Below, one piece after another: positions 1-9,396 of a stretch of 64,000 nucleotides of DNA. The notes below the pieces were generated by a model, which saw only the letters and a list, made by a program, of their open reading frames with translations, was not told where the DNA came from and did no database searches. A program made the position numbers and the translations under genes. Position 1 is the first letter of the stretch, and each line of letters starts with the position of its first letter. The stretch comes from Lentzea sp. NBRC 105346 (GTDB lineage: Bacteria; Actinomycetota; Actinomycetes; Mycobacteriales; Pseudonocardiaceae): contig NZ_BSTQ01000015.1 of assembly GCF_030269605.1 (NCBI RefSeq), forward strand, positions 1-64,000. Reading direction: 5' to 3'.

Positions 1-4
1 TAGT

Positions 5-123
5 GTTTCGGTGGTTATAGCGTTGGGGAAACACCCGGTCCCATTCCGAACCCGGTAGTTAAGCCCTTCTGCGCCGATGGTACTGCACTGGTGACGGTGT
101 GGGAGAGTAGGTCGCCGCCGAAC
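5..123 (+). rRNA. rrf: 5S ribosomal RNA
   Basis: This is the 5S rRNA of the large ribosomal subunit. The 5' and 3' ends pair to form helix I (gtttcggtgg with ccgccgaac), and the internal cccattccgaaccc and gatggtactgc segments are the conserved loops of actinobacterial 5S RNA. It should be the last gene of an rRNA operon whose 16S and 23S genes lie before the window. A strong terminator follows 9 nt later. End positions are set from helix I and may be off by one or two bases. Confidence 0.95.
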
Positions 124-131
124 AATTATTC

Positions 132-172
132 CCTTGAGGGGTCCGGCTACGCTGGACCCCTCAAGGTTTTTT
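132..172 (+). terminator. Rho-independent terminator of the rRNA operon
   Basis: A perfect 13-bp stem (132-144 with 154-166, ccttgaggggtcc / ggacccctcaagg) with a 9-nt loop is followed by six T residues at 167-172. It lies directly after the 5S gene and is the canonical end of an rRNA transcript. Confidence 0.93.
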
Positions 173-190
173 GTCGTTCCGGGGGCCGCG

Positions 191-1015
191 ATGGAAGCGA
201 TCATCCACACCGACGTCGGCGAGTTCGCCGAGCTCACCCGACCTCGCTACGAGCAGGACCCGGTCCTGCACACGGTCGCGATCGGCGTCCTGCACCGCCT
301 GCTGACGCTCCCGCAGCCGGACGACAAACCGATCATGGTGACGCTGCACGAAGGCGCCCAGCTGATCGGCTCAGTGCTCCGCACCCCGCCGTGGCCAGCC
401 CAACTGGCCGACGTCCCGCTGGCAGCGATCGACCTGGTAGTCAGCACGTTCAAACAGATCAACCCCGACCTGCCAGGCGTGATCGCCCCTTCCGCCCAAG
501 CGGACGCGTTCGCCGCCAAGTGGACCGACAACGCGCGAGTGACGCTCCACGAACGGCTCTACCGCCTGGGCGAACTGGATCCGCCGACCGTCCAAGGCAC
601 CGCGCGCCTGGCCGATGAGTCCGACGTGCCGCTGCTAGCGCAATGGCGCGACGACTTCTTCGCCGAAGCCCTCCCCACCGAGCCAAAGCCGGTGTCGGCC
701 GAGGAACAAGTGCGACGAATGCTGGCGCTCGGCTCCGGCGTCACGCTCTGGGAGGTCGACGGCAAGCCGGTGGCGTGGGCGACGGCCGGCAAACCGAACG
801 CGGGCATGTCGCGCATCGGCCCGGTCTACACCCCTCGAGAACACCGCAGGCACGGCTACGGCGCCGCGGTGTCGGCCGCCGCCAGCCAATGGGCACTCGA
901 CCAGGGCGCCGAGCACGTCGTGTTGTTCGCCGACCTGCTCAACCCGGTGTCGAACTCGATCTACCAGCGCATCGGCTACCGCGAGGTGTGCGACTGGACG
1001 CTCTACGAGTGGTGA
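191..1015 (+). CDS. GNAT family N-acetyltransferase
   Basis: Predicted 274-residue acetyl-CoA-dependent N-acetyltransferase. The GNAT fold is in the C-terminal half: IGPVYTPREHRRHGYGAAV carries the acetyl-CoA pyrophosphate-binding motif A (R-x-x-G-x-G/A type), followed by a helix and the VVLFADLLNPVSNSIYQRIGY strand-helix typical of motif B. The N-terminal ~130 residues are less conserved in appearance and may be a degenerate second GNAT-like half. The ATG at 191 is preferred because upstream in-frame codons run into the rRNA terminator; the only ribosome-binding match is the G-rich run just before it. The substrate cannot be told from sequence. Confidence 0.85.
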   Translation: MEAIIHTDVGEFAELTRPRYEQDPVLHTVAIGVLHRLLTLPQPDDKPIMVTLHEGAQLIGSVLRTPPWPAQLADVPLAAIDLVVSTFKQINPDLPGVIAPSAQADAFAAKWTDNARVTLHERLYRLGELDPPTVQGTARLADESDVPLLAQWRDDFFAEALPTEPKPVSAEEQVRRMLALGSGVTLWEVDGKPVAWATAGKPNAGMSRIGPVYTPREHRRHGYGAAVSAAASQWALDQGAEHVVLFADLLNPVSNSIYQRIGYREVCDWTLYEW

Positions 1016-1075
1016 TCGGCACGACAACTCGTTTGGCCGCTTTTGTTCCCCCGTTCGGCTCCGCATGATGTCCGG

Positions 1076-4000
1076 ATGGAAGGCGCTGAGAAGCGTCCGC
1101 CGGACGACCTCCTCAGTCGTGTGCGTGACGTGTGCAAGCTGCACTGGCGGTTCAGCCACGTGCCGGACGCGCAGATCGTTCCCCTGGAGAGCCGTGGGCT
1201 CGGCTATGTGAAGGTGTCGTACACGCGCGGGCCATGGGCCGAGCACAGCGTGGTCGGGGTGCACGACGGCCAGATCACGGGTCCGGTGGTCGCCGAGTTC
1301 CATGCACTGGCGACCGCTGTCGGAACTCGTTCCCCGCTCGAGATCGTGTATACCGGTGAGCCGCCGGTCGACTCGGTTGCCGAGACGGCCAAGCGGTTTC
1401 GGGTCTGGTTGCGGCCGTTCGACGAGTACGTCGGCGCGCTGTGGGACCACTCGTCTTACTATGTGAGCAAACAAGCCGAAGGCCTCGCGGCCGACATCGA
1501 GTACCCGTTGAACCTGCACGTGGACAAACGGTGGGCTCCGCTCGGCGTCGGCACACCGGCCGAGTCCACTGTGGTCCCGCATCTGCTGGAGACGTTGGCC
1601 GCCGGCGGTCCCCGGTTCGTGTTGGTGCTGGGCGACTTCGGTACGGGCAAGACCTTCCTGTTGCACAAGGTCGCATACGAGCTGGCCGTGGGCGACGGGC
1701 TCGTCCCCGTCCTGGTGACCATGCGCGACCTGGAGAAGGGCCGCACGCTCGACGAGCTGCTCGCGCAGCACATGGCCCGTGCGGGCGTGGATCCGTTCCA
1801 CAGCACGGCGTTTCGCTACCTGCTCCGTGAGGGCAGGATCGCGTTGCTGTTCGACGGCTTCGACGAACTGGCGCTGCGCACCAGCTACGAGCGGGTGCCG
1901 CAGCATTTCGAGACTCTGCGCGAGGCGGCGGCGGGTGCCGCGAAGGTCGTCGTCACGAGCCGCCACCAGTACTTCGCGACCGACCGCGCGGTCCGCAACG
2001 CGCTGGGTGAGGACGTCAACCGCCTGCCGGGCTCGCAGATCATCCGGCTGTTCCCGCTGGAGAAAGACCAAAGACGAACGCTGGTGGTGAAGGCGTTCGA
2101 GGACAACGAAACCGCGGCCGACGAGTTCCTGACCACCCTCGACCGGGTGCCCAACCTGCTCGATCTCGCCGCGAACCCGCGGATGCTCACGTTCATGATC
2201 CGGTGGTACCGGGAGGGCATCCTCACCGCCGCGACGCTGGCGAAGTCGGCGGAGAACCGGGACATGACCGCCGGGGCGCTCTATGAGCTGCTGCTGGTGA
2301 CGTGGCTCAAGCACGAGGTGGCCAGGCAGACGGCGAGCGGCGGGCTGACGCCGTTGTCGGTGGTGCAGCGAATGGACGCGCTGCGCGAGACGGCGACCCG
2401 CATGTGGCGCACGGGACAACGGAGCATCGCGCTCGAGGACCTCGGCGAGGTGGCCGATCGCATCACCGACCTGGCTCGGCTGGAGATGCGTCCACGCGAG
2501 GCGGTCCAGGCCGTCGGTTCCAGCACGGTGCTGGTGCGCCGCGGTGAGGACGAGTTCGCGTTCATCCATCAGTCCGTCATGGAGTGGTTCGTCGCGGACA
2601 CCGCAAGACGAGCCTTCGACAGGGAGGGGACTCCCGGAGTCGACAAGGTGCTGGCGGACCACGAGCTGACCACCCCCATGGTCGACTTCCTGTGCGATCT
2701 CGCGGGTGCGAACCGCGTCGTGGCGTGGGCGCGCGATGTCGTTGCGCGCTCCGCGACGCCGGGGCCGGCCGCGAAGGCGAACGCGGCGCTCGTGCTGCAA
2801 CGCCGCCAGGTTCAGGCCGGGCAGGTGAACTACGCGGGCCAGGACCTGCGCGGTCGTGACCTTTCGGGGCAGAGCCTGAATCAGGCGAACCTCGAGAATG
2901 CCGACCTGTCCGGTGCGGTACTGCCCACGGAGATGCGCGAGGCGAACCTCCGCCATGCCAAGCTGGTCGGCGCGAAGCTGTCCGGGGCGAACCTGACGGG
3001 CGCCGACCTGACGAACGCCGACCTGCAGCGGGCACAGCTCGTCGGAGCCGTCCTGACCGGGGCCAAGCTCGACAAGGCGACGCTGGAACGCGCCGTCCTG
3101 ATCGGCGCACGGGTGGACGCTGATGCGTTGAGGACGGCCGACGTCGCGGGTGCCGCGCTGCCGGGCGCCGAGGTCGTTCCTCAGGTGGCGGGAGAATCGG
3201 CGGTGTGCTGTGCCGCCTCGCTTGCACGAGGCATGGTGGTCACCGGACACGAAGACGGCAGCATCCGCGTGCACGACGTCAACGACTTCCGCACGATGCG
3301 AACGGACTTCGCTCATGACACCCCAGTGAAGAGTCTCGCCGCGAGTTGGCGGGGAGAGTTGTTGCTCTCGGTCGGCGCCGACAACAGCGTGTTGCTGTGG
3401 GACATGACAACGTGGACCAGTACCCCGATGCTGTCCGAGCTCGGTGCCGCCGTGCGGCTGGTGGCGGTTGGTGGCAGACGCATTGCCGCCGCCACCGGCG
3501 ATGGCGTTTACGTTCACTCCGTCTCAGGGAGCCAACCGATCCTCCTGACCAGCGAGAAATCGGTCTCCAGCATCGCCATGGACGTCACCGGACGATGGCT
3601 CGCGATCGCCGCCGACGGTGTCGTCAAGGTCTGGAACCTGAGGGCCCACAAAGAACAACCTTCGCTAACAGGCTACAAAGGAGTGATCACCGGTCTCCGC
3701 ATCAATCGGGTCGGTGAGGTGGTCGTCGCGGTAGGCACCGGTGGCGTCCGGGGGTGGGGGATAAGCATCCCTGATGGCGCGCGTGCGGGTAAGTCGACTG
3801 ACATCGCGTTCAGTCGGAGTTGGTTCGCTTATACGGACAAGACGCAGATCGTCGTTCAGTCGGACGTTCAGCGAGTGCTGGAAGGACCGATGGGGCGATG
3901 TCGCACGTTGCTCGCAGAGCGCACGGGCCGTTGGTTGTTGTCCGGGCACCACAACGGCACCATCGCGCTGTGGAACCCGCAGACCGGAAAGGTGATCGGA

Positions 4001-5107
4001 CAGATCGCACCGACCCGCGGGACGATCGAAGCCATCGGAGTCGATCCGCTCGATGAATGGCTGGTCGTCGCCGGGGTGCGACAGGACACGCAGGTGTGGC
4101 GGCTCACCACCGGTGGCCAGCCCGACAAGCTGAAGGCCGGCGTGTTCGCAATCGCCGTCGATCCGGTCACCCGAGGTGTGATAACTGACTCTGCACCGGG
4201 CATGGTGAGGGTGTCACGGGTCCGTGGTGTGGGGACGGCCGGCCCCCTCTTGGAGCGTGAACTTCCGCCGTTGGAAGACGTCAGCGGCATACCCACAGTG
4301 GCGGTGAGTGCGGACGGAAAATGGGTCGCGCACGGTTCGGCGGGCGTGACGAAGGTGATCCTGGCCGACCGCTCGAGCGGAGAGGTCGTCCGCCACTTCG
4401 AAGCCACGAGTCCAGGGGTGAACGCATTCGCCTTCGATCCGCAGGGGCAGTGGCTGGCCGCCGGCGGCTTCGATGGGAAGGTACAGCTGTTCGCACTGAC
4501 GGATCCCGGCTGGTTCAGGTTCTGGCGTCGGAGGACGAGCCTGCGTGGCCTGACCGCCGTGGGTGCGCTCGCGTTCCACCCGGATGGTCGCTGGCTGGCC
4601 GCGGCCGGAGTCGGCGGCCGGGTGATGATCTGGAGCCGTCGCCGGAAGTCCGTCCTCAAGTCCCTGGAACCCGGAGGGCGTTGGATCAACGCTCTCGCGG
4701 TCGATCCGGGTGGGAGGTGGCTGGCGTCCGCCGGTGAAGACGGCCGTATTCGGTTGTGGGACACCGAATCCTGGCAGCTCTTGCGTTCGATGCAGGCCGA
4801 CTCGAAAGCGGTGAACGCGCTCGCAGTGAGCCCGACCGGCCGCTGGCTGGCGTCGGGTGGCAACGACGGCCTGCTCAGGTTGTGGAACCCGACGACCGGG
4901 GACCTGATGGCGACGTTCACGAAGTCGGACAACGGTTGGGCGATCCTGTTGGCCGACGGTCGTTACCTGGTGGGCGGCAAGCCCGAGAACGTGTGGTGGT
5001 CCGCGGGGCTGTGCCGGTTCGACGCCGCCGACCTCGACGAGCTCGCCCCGTATCTGCCGAACGTGCGGCGGATGAGCAAGGAGGAACCCCTTGGCCTCGG
5101 CGAATGA
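1076..5107 (+). CDS. NACHT NTPase with pentapeptide repeats and C-terminal WD40 propeller
   Basis: A 1343-residue STAND-class protein. Visible order: an N-terminal ~130-residue domain of unknown function (possibly a degenerate nuclease-like fold; inference only); NACHT domain with Walker A GDFGTGKT near residues 186-193 and Walker B LLFDGFDEL near 258-266; a helical region; about 20 pentapeptide repeats (A-[DN]-L-x-x type) at roughly 582-700; then about 13 WD40-like blades from 709 to ~1300, many ending in GxWLAxxG and xLWD. Bacterial NACHT proteins are known sensors in antiphage defence, with the repeats acting as the ligand-sensing part. The 3' end overlaps the next gene by 17 nt, and that gene's Shine-Dalgarno sequence lies inside this ORF, so the two are probably translationally coupled. 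The start is the first in-frame ATG after the GNAT gene; no strong RBS is visible. Confidence 0.87.
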   Translation: MEGAEKRPPDDLLSRVRDVCKLHWRFSHVPDAQIVPLESRGLGYVKVSYTRGPWAEHSVVGVHDGQITGPVVAEFHALATAVGTRSPLEIVYTGEPPVDSVAETAKRFRVWLRPFDEYVGALWDHSSYYVSKQAEGLAADIEYPLNLHVDKRWAPLGVGTPAESTVVPHLLETLAAGGPRFVLVLGDFGTGKTFLLHKVAYELAVGDGLVPVLVTMRDLEKGRTLDELLAQHMARAGVDPFHSTAFRYLLREGRIALLFDGFDELALRTSYERVPQHFETLREAAAGAAKVVVTSRHQYFATDRAVRNALGEDVNRLPGSQIIRLFPLEKDQRRTLVVKAFEDNETAADEFLTTLDRVPNLLDLAANPRMLTFMIRWYREGILTAATLAKSAENRDMTAGALYELLLVTWLKHEVARQTASGGLTPLSVVQRMDALRETATRMWRTGQRSIALEDLGEVADRITDLARLEMRPREAVQAVGSSTVLVRRGEDEFAFIHQSVMEWFVADTARRAFDREGTPGVDKVLADHELTTPMVDFLCDLAGANRVVAWARDVVARSATPGPAAKANAALVLQRRQVQAGQVNYAGQDLRGRDLSGQSLNQANLENADLSGAVLPTEMREANLRHAKLVGAKLSGANLTGADLTNADLQRAQLVGAVLTGAKLDKATLERAVLIGARVDADALRTADVAGAALPGAEVVPQVAGESAVCCAASLARGMVVTGHEDGSIRVHDVNDFRTMRTDFAHDTPVKSLAASWRGELLLSVGADNSVLLWDMTTWTSTPMLSELGAAVRLVAVGGRRIAAATGDGVYVHSVSGSQPILLTSEKSVSSIAMDVTGRWLAIAADGVVKVWNLRAHKEQPSLTGYKGVITGLRINRVGEVVVAVGTGGVRGWGISIPDGARAGKSTDIAFSRSWFAYTDKTQIVVQSDVQRVLEGPMGRCRTLLAERTGRWLLSGHHNGTIALWNPQTGKVIGQIAPTRGTIEAIGVDPLDEWLVVAGVRQDTQVWRLTTGGQPDKLKAGVFAIAVDPVTRGVITDSAPGMVRVSRVRGVGTAGPLLERELPPLEDVSGIPTVAVSADGKWVAHGSAGVTKVILADRSSGEVVRHFEATSPGVNAFAFDPQGQWLAAGGFDGKVQLFALTDPGWFRFWRRRTSLRGLTAVGALAFHPDGRWLAAAGVGGRVMIWSRRRKSVLKSLEPGGRWINALAVDPGGRWLASAGEDGRIRLWDTESWQLLRSMQADSKAVNALAVSPTGRWLASGGNDGLLRLWNPTTGDLMATFTKSDNGWAILLADGRYLVGGKPENVWWSAGLCRFDAADLDELAPYLPNVRRMSKEEPLGLGE

Positions 5108-7670
5108 CGGGGTGTGGTCGATGCTCGCCGCGCCCGCCAAGGCCGCGCTGCGCTGGGCGTTCGCCAACGCGCTCGCCACCGCAGACGAGGGGCCGGACCT
5201 GGTGCGCGTGAAAGCGGTCGACCTGCTCGTCGGGATCATGCTCGCCGATCCGGCGGACAGCGAGCTACGACGCCTCTTCGAGCACTTCCACATTCCGCCA
5301 GGCGAAGTCACCGGCAGGGTGGCCGCCGCACATACGTTGCTCTCGTTCTACGACACGCCTTTGCTCACCGGGATGCCGCCGCTCGAAACCGACGTCGAGG
5401 CGCTGCTGGGCACCGCGACCAGCGAGGCCGTCGACACCGACGGGCAAGTCAGCCTGCGTGCGCTGTTCGGCGTGCTGCTGGGCGCGCGCATATCGGCGGT
5501 GCGGGAGGCGTTGGAACGCAGGGGAGTCGACTACGCCGCGGTCGTGTCCACCTATCGCGAGTATCTGCGGGGACGGCAGCCCTATGCGGAGTTCCTGAGG
5601 GATCGGTTGCCGTACCAGGCGCCGCGAGTGGAGCTGCCCCACTACTTCGCCGACCAGCCTCGGTCCCGTGTGGACGACGCGGAGGACATGGTCGGCATCG
5701 GTACCGAGGTGGACGCGTTCGCGCACCTCATCGCGTCGAAGCGGCTCATCCCGCCGCTCGCGGTGGGACTGTTCGGTGACTGGGGATCGGGGAAGAGCTA
5801 CTTCCTTCGCAACCTGCAGCGCCGGATCGACGGACTGGCCGCCACCGCCGCACCGGAGGCGCCGTTCCACCGGTCGATCGTGCAGATCGAGTTCAACGCC
5901 TGGCAGTACGTCGGGGGAGATCTCTGGGCGGGGCTGGTGGAACACCTGTTCCGCAACCTGCGGATCTCCGGTGACGACAGCGACGACCTGCTGGCGCAGC
6001 GCCAGCGGTTCTGGGTCGAGCAGGTGCGGGGCGTGTCCGAGGAACATCAGGAAGCGCTCGACGAGCAACTCAAGCTGGAGCAGAAGAAAGCCGCCGCCGA
6101 AGCGCAGGTCGCGCAACGGGAGGAGGAACGCGAGCAGAAGGTCGCGGAGCTCGAGAACGCGCGGCGCGCGCGGCCGCTGGCGGGCTGGAAACCGTCCGCG
6201 GAGCTGCGCAAGCAGATCACCGACAGCCTCGGCCTCACCGAGCTGAGCGAGAACGGCCAGGCGTTGCGCGACGAGCTCGGCAGGGCGCGTGAGGACCTGC
6301 AGGGCCTGGGCGCGATGCTCGGGCCGTTGCGGTCCGGCGGGCCTAAGTATGTCGCCGCGGTCGTGCTCGTGATCGTGCTCGGACCCGCGATCGCCTATGT
6401 GAGCGGCAAGGTGGATACCTCGGCGATCGCGGCCGTGGCCGGCACGGTCGGCGGACTGCTCACCACGCTGACCGGATACCTGGCGATCGCGGGCCGCTAC
6501 GTGCGGTCGGCGACGGACAAGATCGCCAAGGCGCAGGCCGAGCTCGCCGCCGCCGAGCAGGAGCAGCGCGACGAGCTGGACCAGAAGGTGCAAGACGCCG
6601 AGGAAGCGCTTGCGCAGGCGCAGAAGGATCTCGACGCGGCGAAGGAACGGGAGGAGGGGGTCGCGGCGAAGCTCGCCGAGGTCACCGAGTCGCAGGCCGC
6701 GAGCACGCCGCGCCGCGTGTTGACGGAGTTCATCAACGAACGGCTCGGCAGCGACGACTACCGGCGTCACCTCGGGGTGCCCGCGCTGGTCCGTCGCGAC
6801 CTCGAACGGCTGTCCAGGCTGGTCGCGGCCCAGCAGGACCACACCGCGAGCGAGGCGGTGCGCGACGAGTACGCGATCGACCGCATCGTGCTGTACATCG
6901 ACGACCTCGACCGCTGCCCGACGCCGCTGGTGATCAAGGTGCTGGAGGCCGTGCACCTGCTGTTGGCCTTCCCGTTGTTCGTCGTGGTCGTCGCCGTCGA
7001 CGCCCGGTGGCTGGAGAGTTCGCTGCGGGAGCACTACGGGCAGCTGGGCGGGGCGGACGCGCGACCGGAGGACTACCTGGAGAAGATCTTCCAGGTGCCG
7101 TTCCGGTTGCTGCCGCTGGACGACGAGGCACGGGACCGGATGCTGCGTGGCCTGCTCACGCCCAGCCTGCGGCCGTCCGACGCGACCTCGACGCAGACCA
7201 CGGGCGACATCGGTCAGCGGTTCAGCGAGGCCGATCTCCGGGCGTTCCACCAGGTCGTCGACTGGCTGGGGGAGGACGAGCGCCGTCCGATCGCCGGTGC
7301 GGACACCGTCGACCTGACGGTTACCGCCGAGGAGATGACCCAGATCGAGGACGTCGCGGAGTTCATCGGGACCACACCTCGCGCCGTGAAGCGGTTCATC
7401 AACATCTACCTGCTGCTTCGCTCTATCGGCACGGCCCGCGGCTGGAAGGTGCCCGAGCAAGGGCAGCTCGTGCTGCTGCTCGCGCTGTCTGTCGGCGTGC
7501 CTCGCGCGTTCCGGCAGGCCCTGGAGGTCGGCCGGTTGGACAAGGTCGGCTCCGACGAGCCGGTGTTCACGCGGTGGCTTCAGGCCCAGCCGCGCCGCGC
7601 CGCCCCCCACATGGACGGGCTGCGGGACTGGACCGATCTGATCTGCCGGTTTCATTTCACGCCGCGCTAG
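5091..7670 (+). CDS. KAP-family P-loop NTPase with N-terminal Clp-N-like domain, membrane segments and coiled coils
   Basis: An 859-residue KAP NTPase. Walker A GDWGSGKS is near residues 229-236, followed by the KAP signature IVQIEFNAWQY; Walker B VLYIDDLDRCP is near 600. Between them lie a charged coiled coil (~322-360), two hydrophobic segments (~420-467) as expected for KAP proteins that sit in the inner face of the membrane, and a second coiled coil (~480-530). Residues 1-165 contain two helical repeats with LLVGIML and LFGVLLG cores that resemble the Clp R-domain. The TTG start is fixed by AAGGAGG at 5078-5084 with 6-nt spacing, and it overlaps the end of the NACHT gene. KAP proteins occur in defence and plasmid-maintenance settings; the function here is inferred from that pairing. 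Confidence 0.87.
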   Translation: MASANDGVWSMLAAPAKAALRWAFANALATADEGPDLVRVKAVDLLVGIMLADPADSELRRLFEHFHIPPGEVTGRVAAAHTLLSFYDTPLLTGMPPLETDVEALLGTATSEAVDTDGQVSLRALFGVLLGARISAVREALERRGVDYAAVVSTYREYLRGRQPYAEFLRDRLPYQAPRVELPHYFADQPRSRVDDAEDMVGIGTEVDAFAHLIASKRLIPPLAVGLFGDWGSGKSYFLRNLQRRIDGLAATAAPEAPFHRSIVQIEFNAWQYVGGDLWAGLVEHLFRNLRISGDDSDDLLAQRQRFWVEQVRGVSEEHQEALDEQLKLEQKKAAAEAQVAQREEEREQKVAELENARRARPLAGWKPSAELRKQITDSLGLTELSENGQALRDELGRAREDLQGLGAMLGPLRSGGPKYVAAVVLVIVLGPAIAYVSGKVDTSAIAAVAGTVGGLLTTLTGYLAIAGRYVRSATDKIAKAQAELAAAEQEQRDELDQKVQDAEEALAQAQKDLDAAKEREEGVAAKLAEVTESQAASTPRRVLTEFINERLGSDDYRRHLGVPALVRRDLERLSRLVAAQQDHTASEAVRDEYAIDRIVLYIDDLDRCPTPLVIKVLEAVHLLLAFPLFVVVVAVDARWLESSLREHYGQLGGADARPEDYLEKIFQVPFRLLPLDDEARDRMLRGLLTPSLRPSDATSTQTTGDIGQRFSEADLRAFHQVVDWLGEDERRPIAGADTVDLTVTAEEMTQIEDVAEFIGTTPRAVKRFINIYLLLRSIGTARGWKVPEQGQLVLLLALSVGVPRAFRQALEVGRLDKVGSDEPVFTRWLQAQPRRAAPHMDGLRDWTDLICRFHFTPR

Positions 7671-7693
7671 GCCGCTGCGACTACCGTTGCCGC

Positions 7694-9250
7694 ATGCACC
7701 ACGATCAACGAGAGGTACGCCGGTCCGGAGCCGCGGAGAGTGCGGCCGACCTGGCGACGAGCCCGTTCCGCGTCGACCGCGACCGCGTCGCCAGCTCGCC
7801 GTTCTTCGCGCGGCTCGGCGGCGTCACCCAGGTCGTCAGCTCGACCGGGTCGGGCCTGCTGGTGCACAACCGCCTCACGCACAGCCTGAAGGTCGCGCAG
7901 GCGGCACGCGCGATCGCCGAGCGGCTGGGTAGCCGGCCCGAGCTGGAGACGGTGCTGGACAAGCTCGGCGGGTGCGAGCCGGACGTGGCGGAGGCCGCGG
8001 CGCTCGCGCACGACCTCGGGCACCCGCCGTTCGGGCACCTGGGCGAGCAGGTGCTCGACCGGCTGGCGCGCAACCGGTTCGGGCTGCCCGACGGGTTCGA
8101 GGGCAACGCGCAGTCGTTCCGCATCATCACGACGACGGACGTGCGCGGACCGAGTGGTCTGGGGCTCGACCTGACCGCGGCCGTGCGCGCGGCGCTGCTC
8201 AAGTACCCGTGGACGCGCCGGTCGTACCCCCAGCCGCATCCCAAGGACCTGCCGGTGCCGCCGCGCGGTGCGGCCGAACCGGCCGACATGCCGGGCACGG
8301 GCAGCGTGAAGTTCTCGGCGTATGTCACCGAGTTGGACGACGTGGTGCAGGCGCGGGCGCCGTTCCACGGGCGGATCGAGAGCTGGCAGCAGACCGTCGA
8401 GGCGTCGGTCATGGACACCGCGGACGACATCGCGTACGCGATCCACGACCTGGAGGACTTCCACCGCGTCGGGGTGCTGCAGCACGCGACCGTGTCGGCC
8501 GAGCTGGGCGAGTGGCGCACGAAGGCGCTGGAGCTCGCCGGCCTGACCAGGCCGGAGCTGCAGGCGCAGATCCGCCGGCCGGGGCGGTCGCTGGAGACGT
8601 TGCGCAGGCGCCTGCACGCCAAGGACTCCTGGGTGATGGACGACGAGGCGTTCGCGGCCGCCGTGGTGAAGGTGAGCGCGGAGCTGGTCGACGGGTTGCT
8701 CGCCGTGCCGTTCGACGGGTCGGTGGAGTCCGAGCAGGCGCTCGCGTCGTTCTCCGCGCGCTGGACGCGGCGGCTCGTCGACGCGGTGCGGGTGCTGGAG
8801 GAACCGACGCCGCGGTCCGGGCACGTCGTGCTGGCGGTGCCGCAGTGGCACGAGGTGCAGGTGCTGAAGTTCGTGCATCAGCGATTCGTCCTGCTGCGGC
8901 CGGATCTCGCGCTGCACCAACGGGGTCAGGCCAGGTTGATCACCGCGCTGGTCGAGGCGCTCGAGCAGTGGGTGACCGATCGGCACGAGGCCAATCGGTT
9001 GCCGCGTCGGCTGCACGACCTCGTCGAGCTGGCCGAAACGGAGTACGCGGGGCTCGCCCGGACGGAGCCGTCCACTTTGGTCGGTGCGACCGTTGAGATG
9101 CCGATTGGTACTGATGAAGTCAGGGCTCTGGCGCGGGGACGGGCGGTCGTGGACTTCGTCGCGTCGTTGACCGACAACCAGGCTGCCGCGCTGCTGGAAG
9201 CGCTTTCCGGTCGTACTGGTCAGTTGTGGACGGACGCGTTTGTTCTGTGA
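7694..9250 (+). CDS. dgt: HD-domain deoxynucleoside triphosphate triphosphohydrolase (dGTPase family)
   Basis: A 518-residue HD hydrolase expected to cleave dNTPs to deoxynucleoside and triphosphate. Visible metal ligands are His63 (NRLTHSL) and His106-Asp107 (LAHDLGHPPFGH), followed by the FEGNAQSFRI segment and a DTADDIAYAIHDLED motif that supplies the fourth ligand, all in the order of bacterial dGTPases. ATG at 7694 begins only 23 nt after the KAP stop codon, so all three genes could be one transcript. Actinobacteria commonly carry a housekeeping copy; dNTPases of this class also act in phage defence by draining dNTPs. Sequence alone does not decide which applies here. Confidence 0.88.
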   Translation: MHHDQREVRRSGAAESAADLATSPFRVDRDRVASSPFFARLGGVTQVVSSTGSGLLVHNRLTHSLKVAQAARAIAERLGSRPELETVLDKLGGCEPDVAEAAALAHDLGHPPFGHLGEQVLDRLARNRFGLPDGFEGNAQSFRIITTTDVRGPSGLGLDLTAAVRAALLKYPWTRRSYPQPHPKDLPVPPRGAAEPADMPGTGSVKFSAYVTELDDVVQARAPFHGRIESWQQTVEASVMDTADDIAYAIHDLEDFHRVGVLQHATVSAELGEWRTKALELAGLTRPELQAQIRRPGRSLETLRRRLHAKDSWVMDDEAFAAAVVKVSAELVDGLLAVPFDGSVESEQALASFSARWTRRLVDAVRVLEEPTPRSGHVVLAVPQWHEVQVLKFVHQRFVLLRPDLALHQRGQARLITALVEALEQWVTDRHEANRLPRRLHDLVELAETEYAGLARTEPSTLVGATVEMPIGTDEVRALARGRAVVDFVASLTDNQAAALLEALSGRTGQLWTDAFVL

Positions 9251-9396
9251 ACTGTGATCGTGTCTGGGATGTGGGAACTACCCCGAAAGGCTGCTGACGG
9301 TGGTCAGTCGTGCACCATACGTTGGCGCCTCGGCCGGTTATCGCCGGCCGTCGGCCGCGTGCTCGGGGGCACGCATGAACGTTCGGGGGAATCCCT

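Noticed and set aside
635..3517. Very long open frame on the minus strand opposite the GNAT and NACHT genes
   Set aside because: It is a GC-bias shadow: low-complexity Arg/His-rich translation with no domain, while the plus strand encodes a clear NACHT/WD40 protein. Many similar antisense frames (for example 5265-7655, 10108-12174, 57033-58457) were dropped for the same reason.
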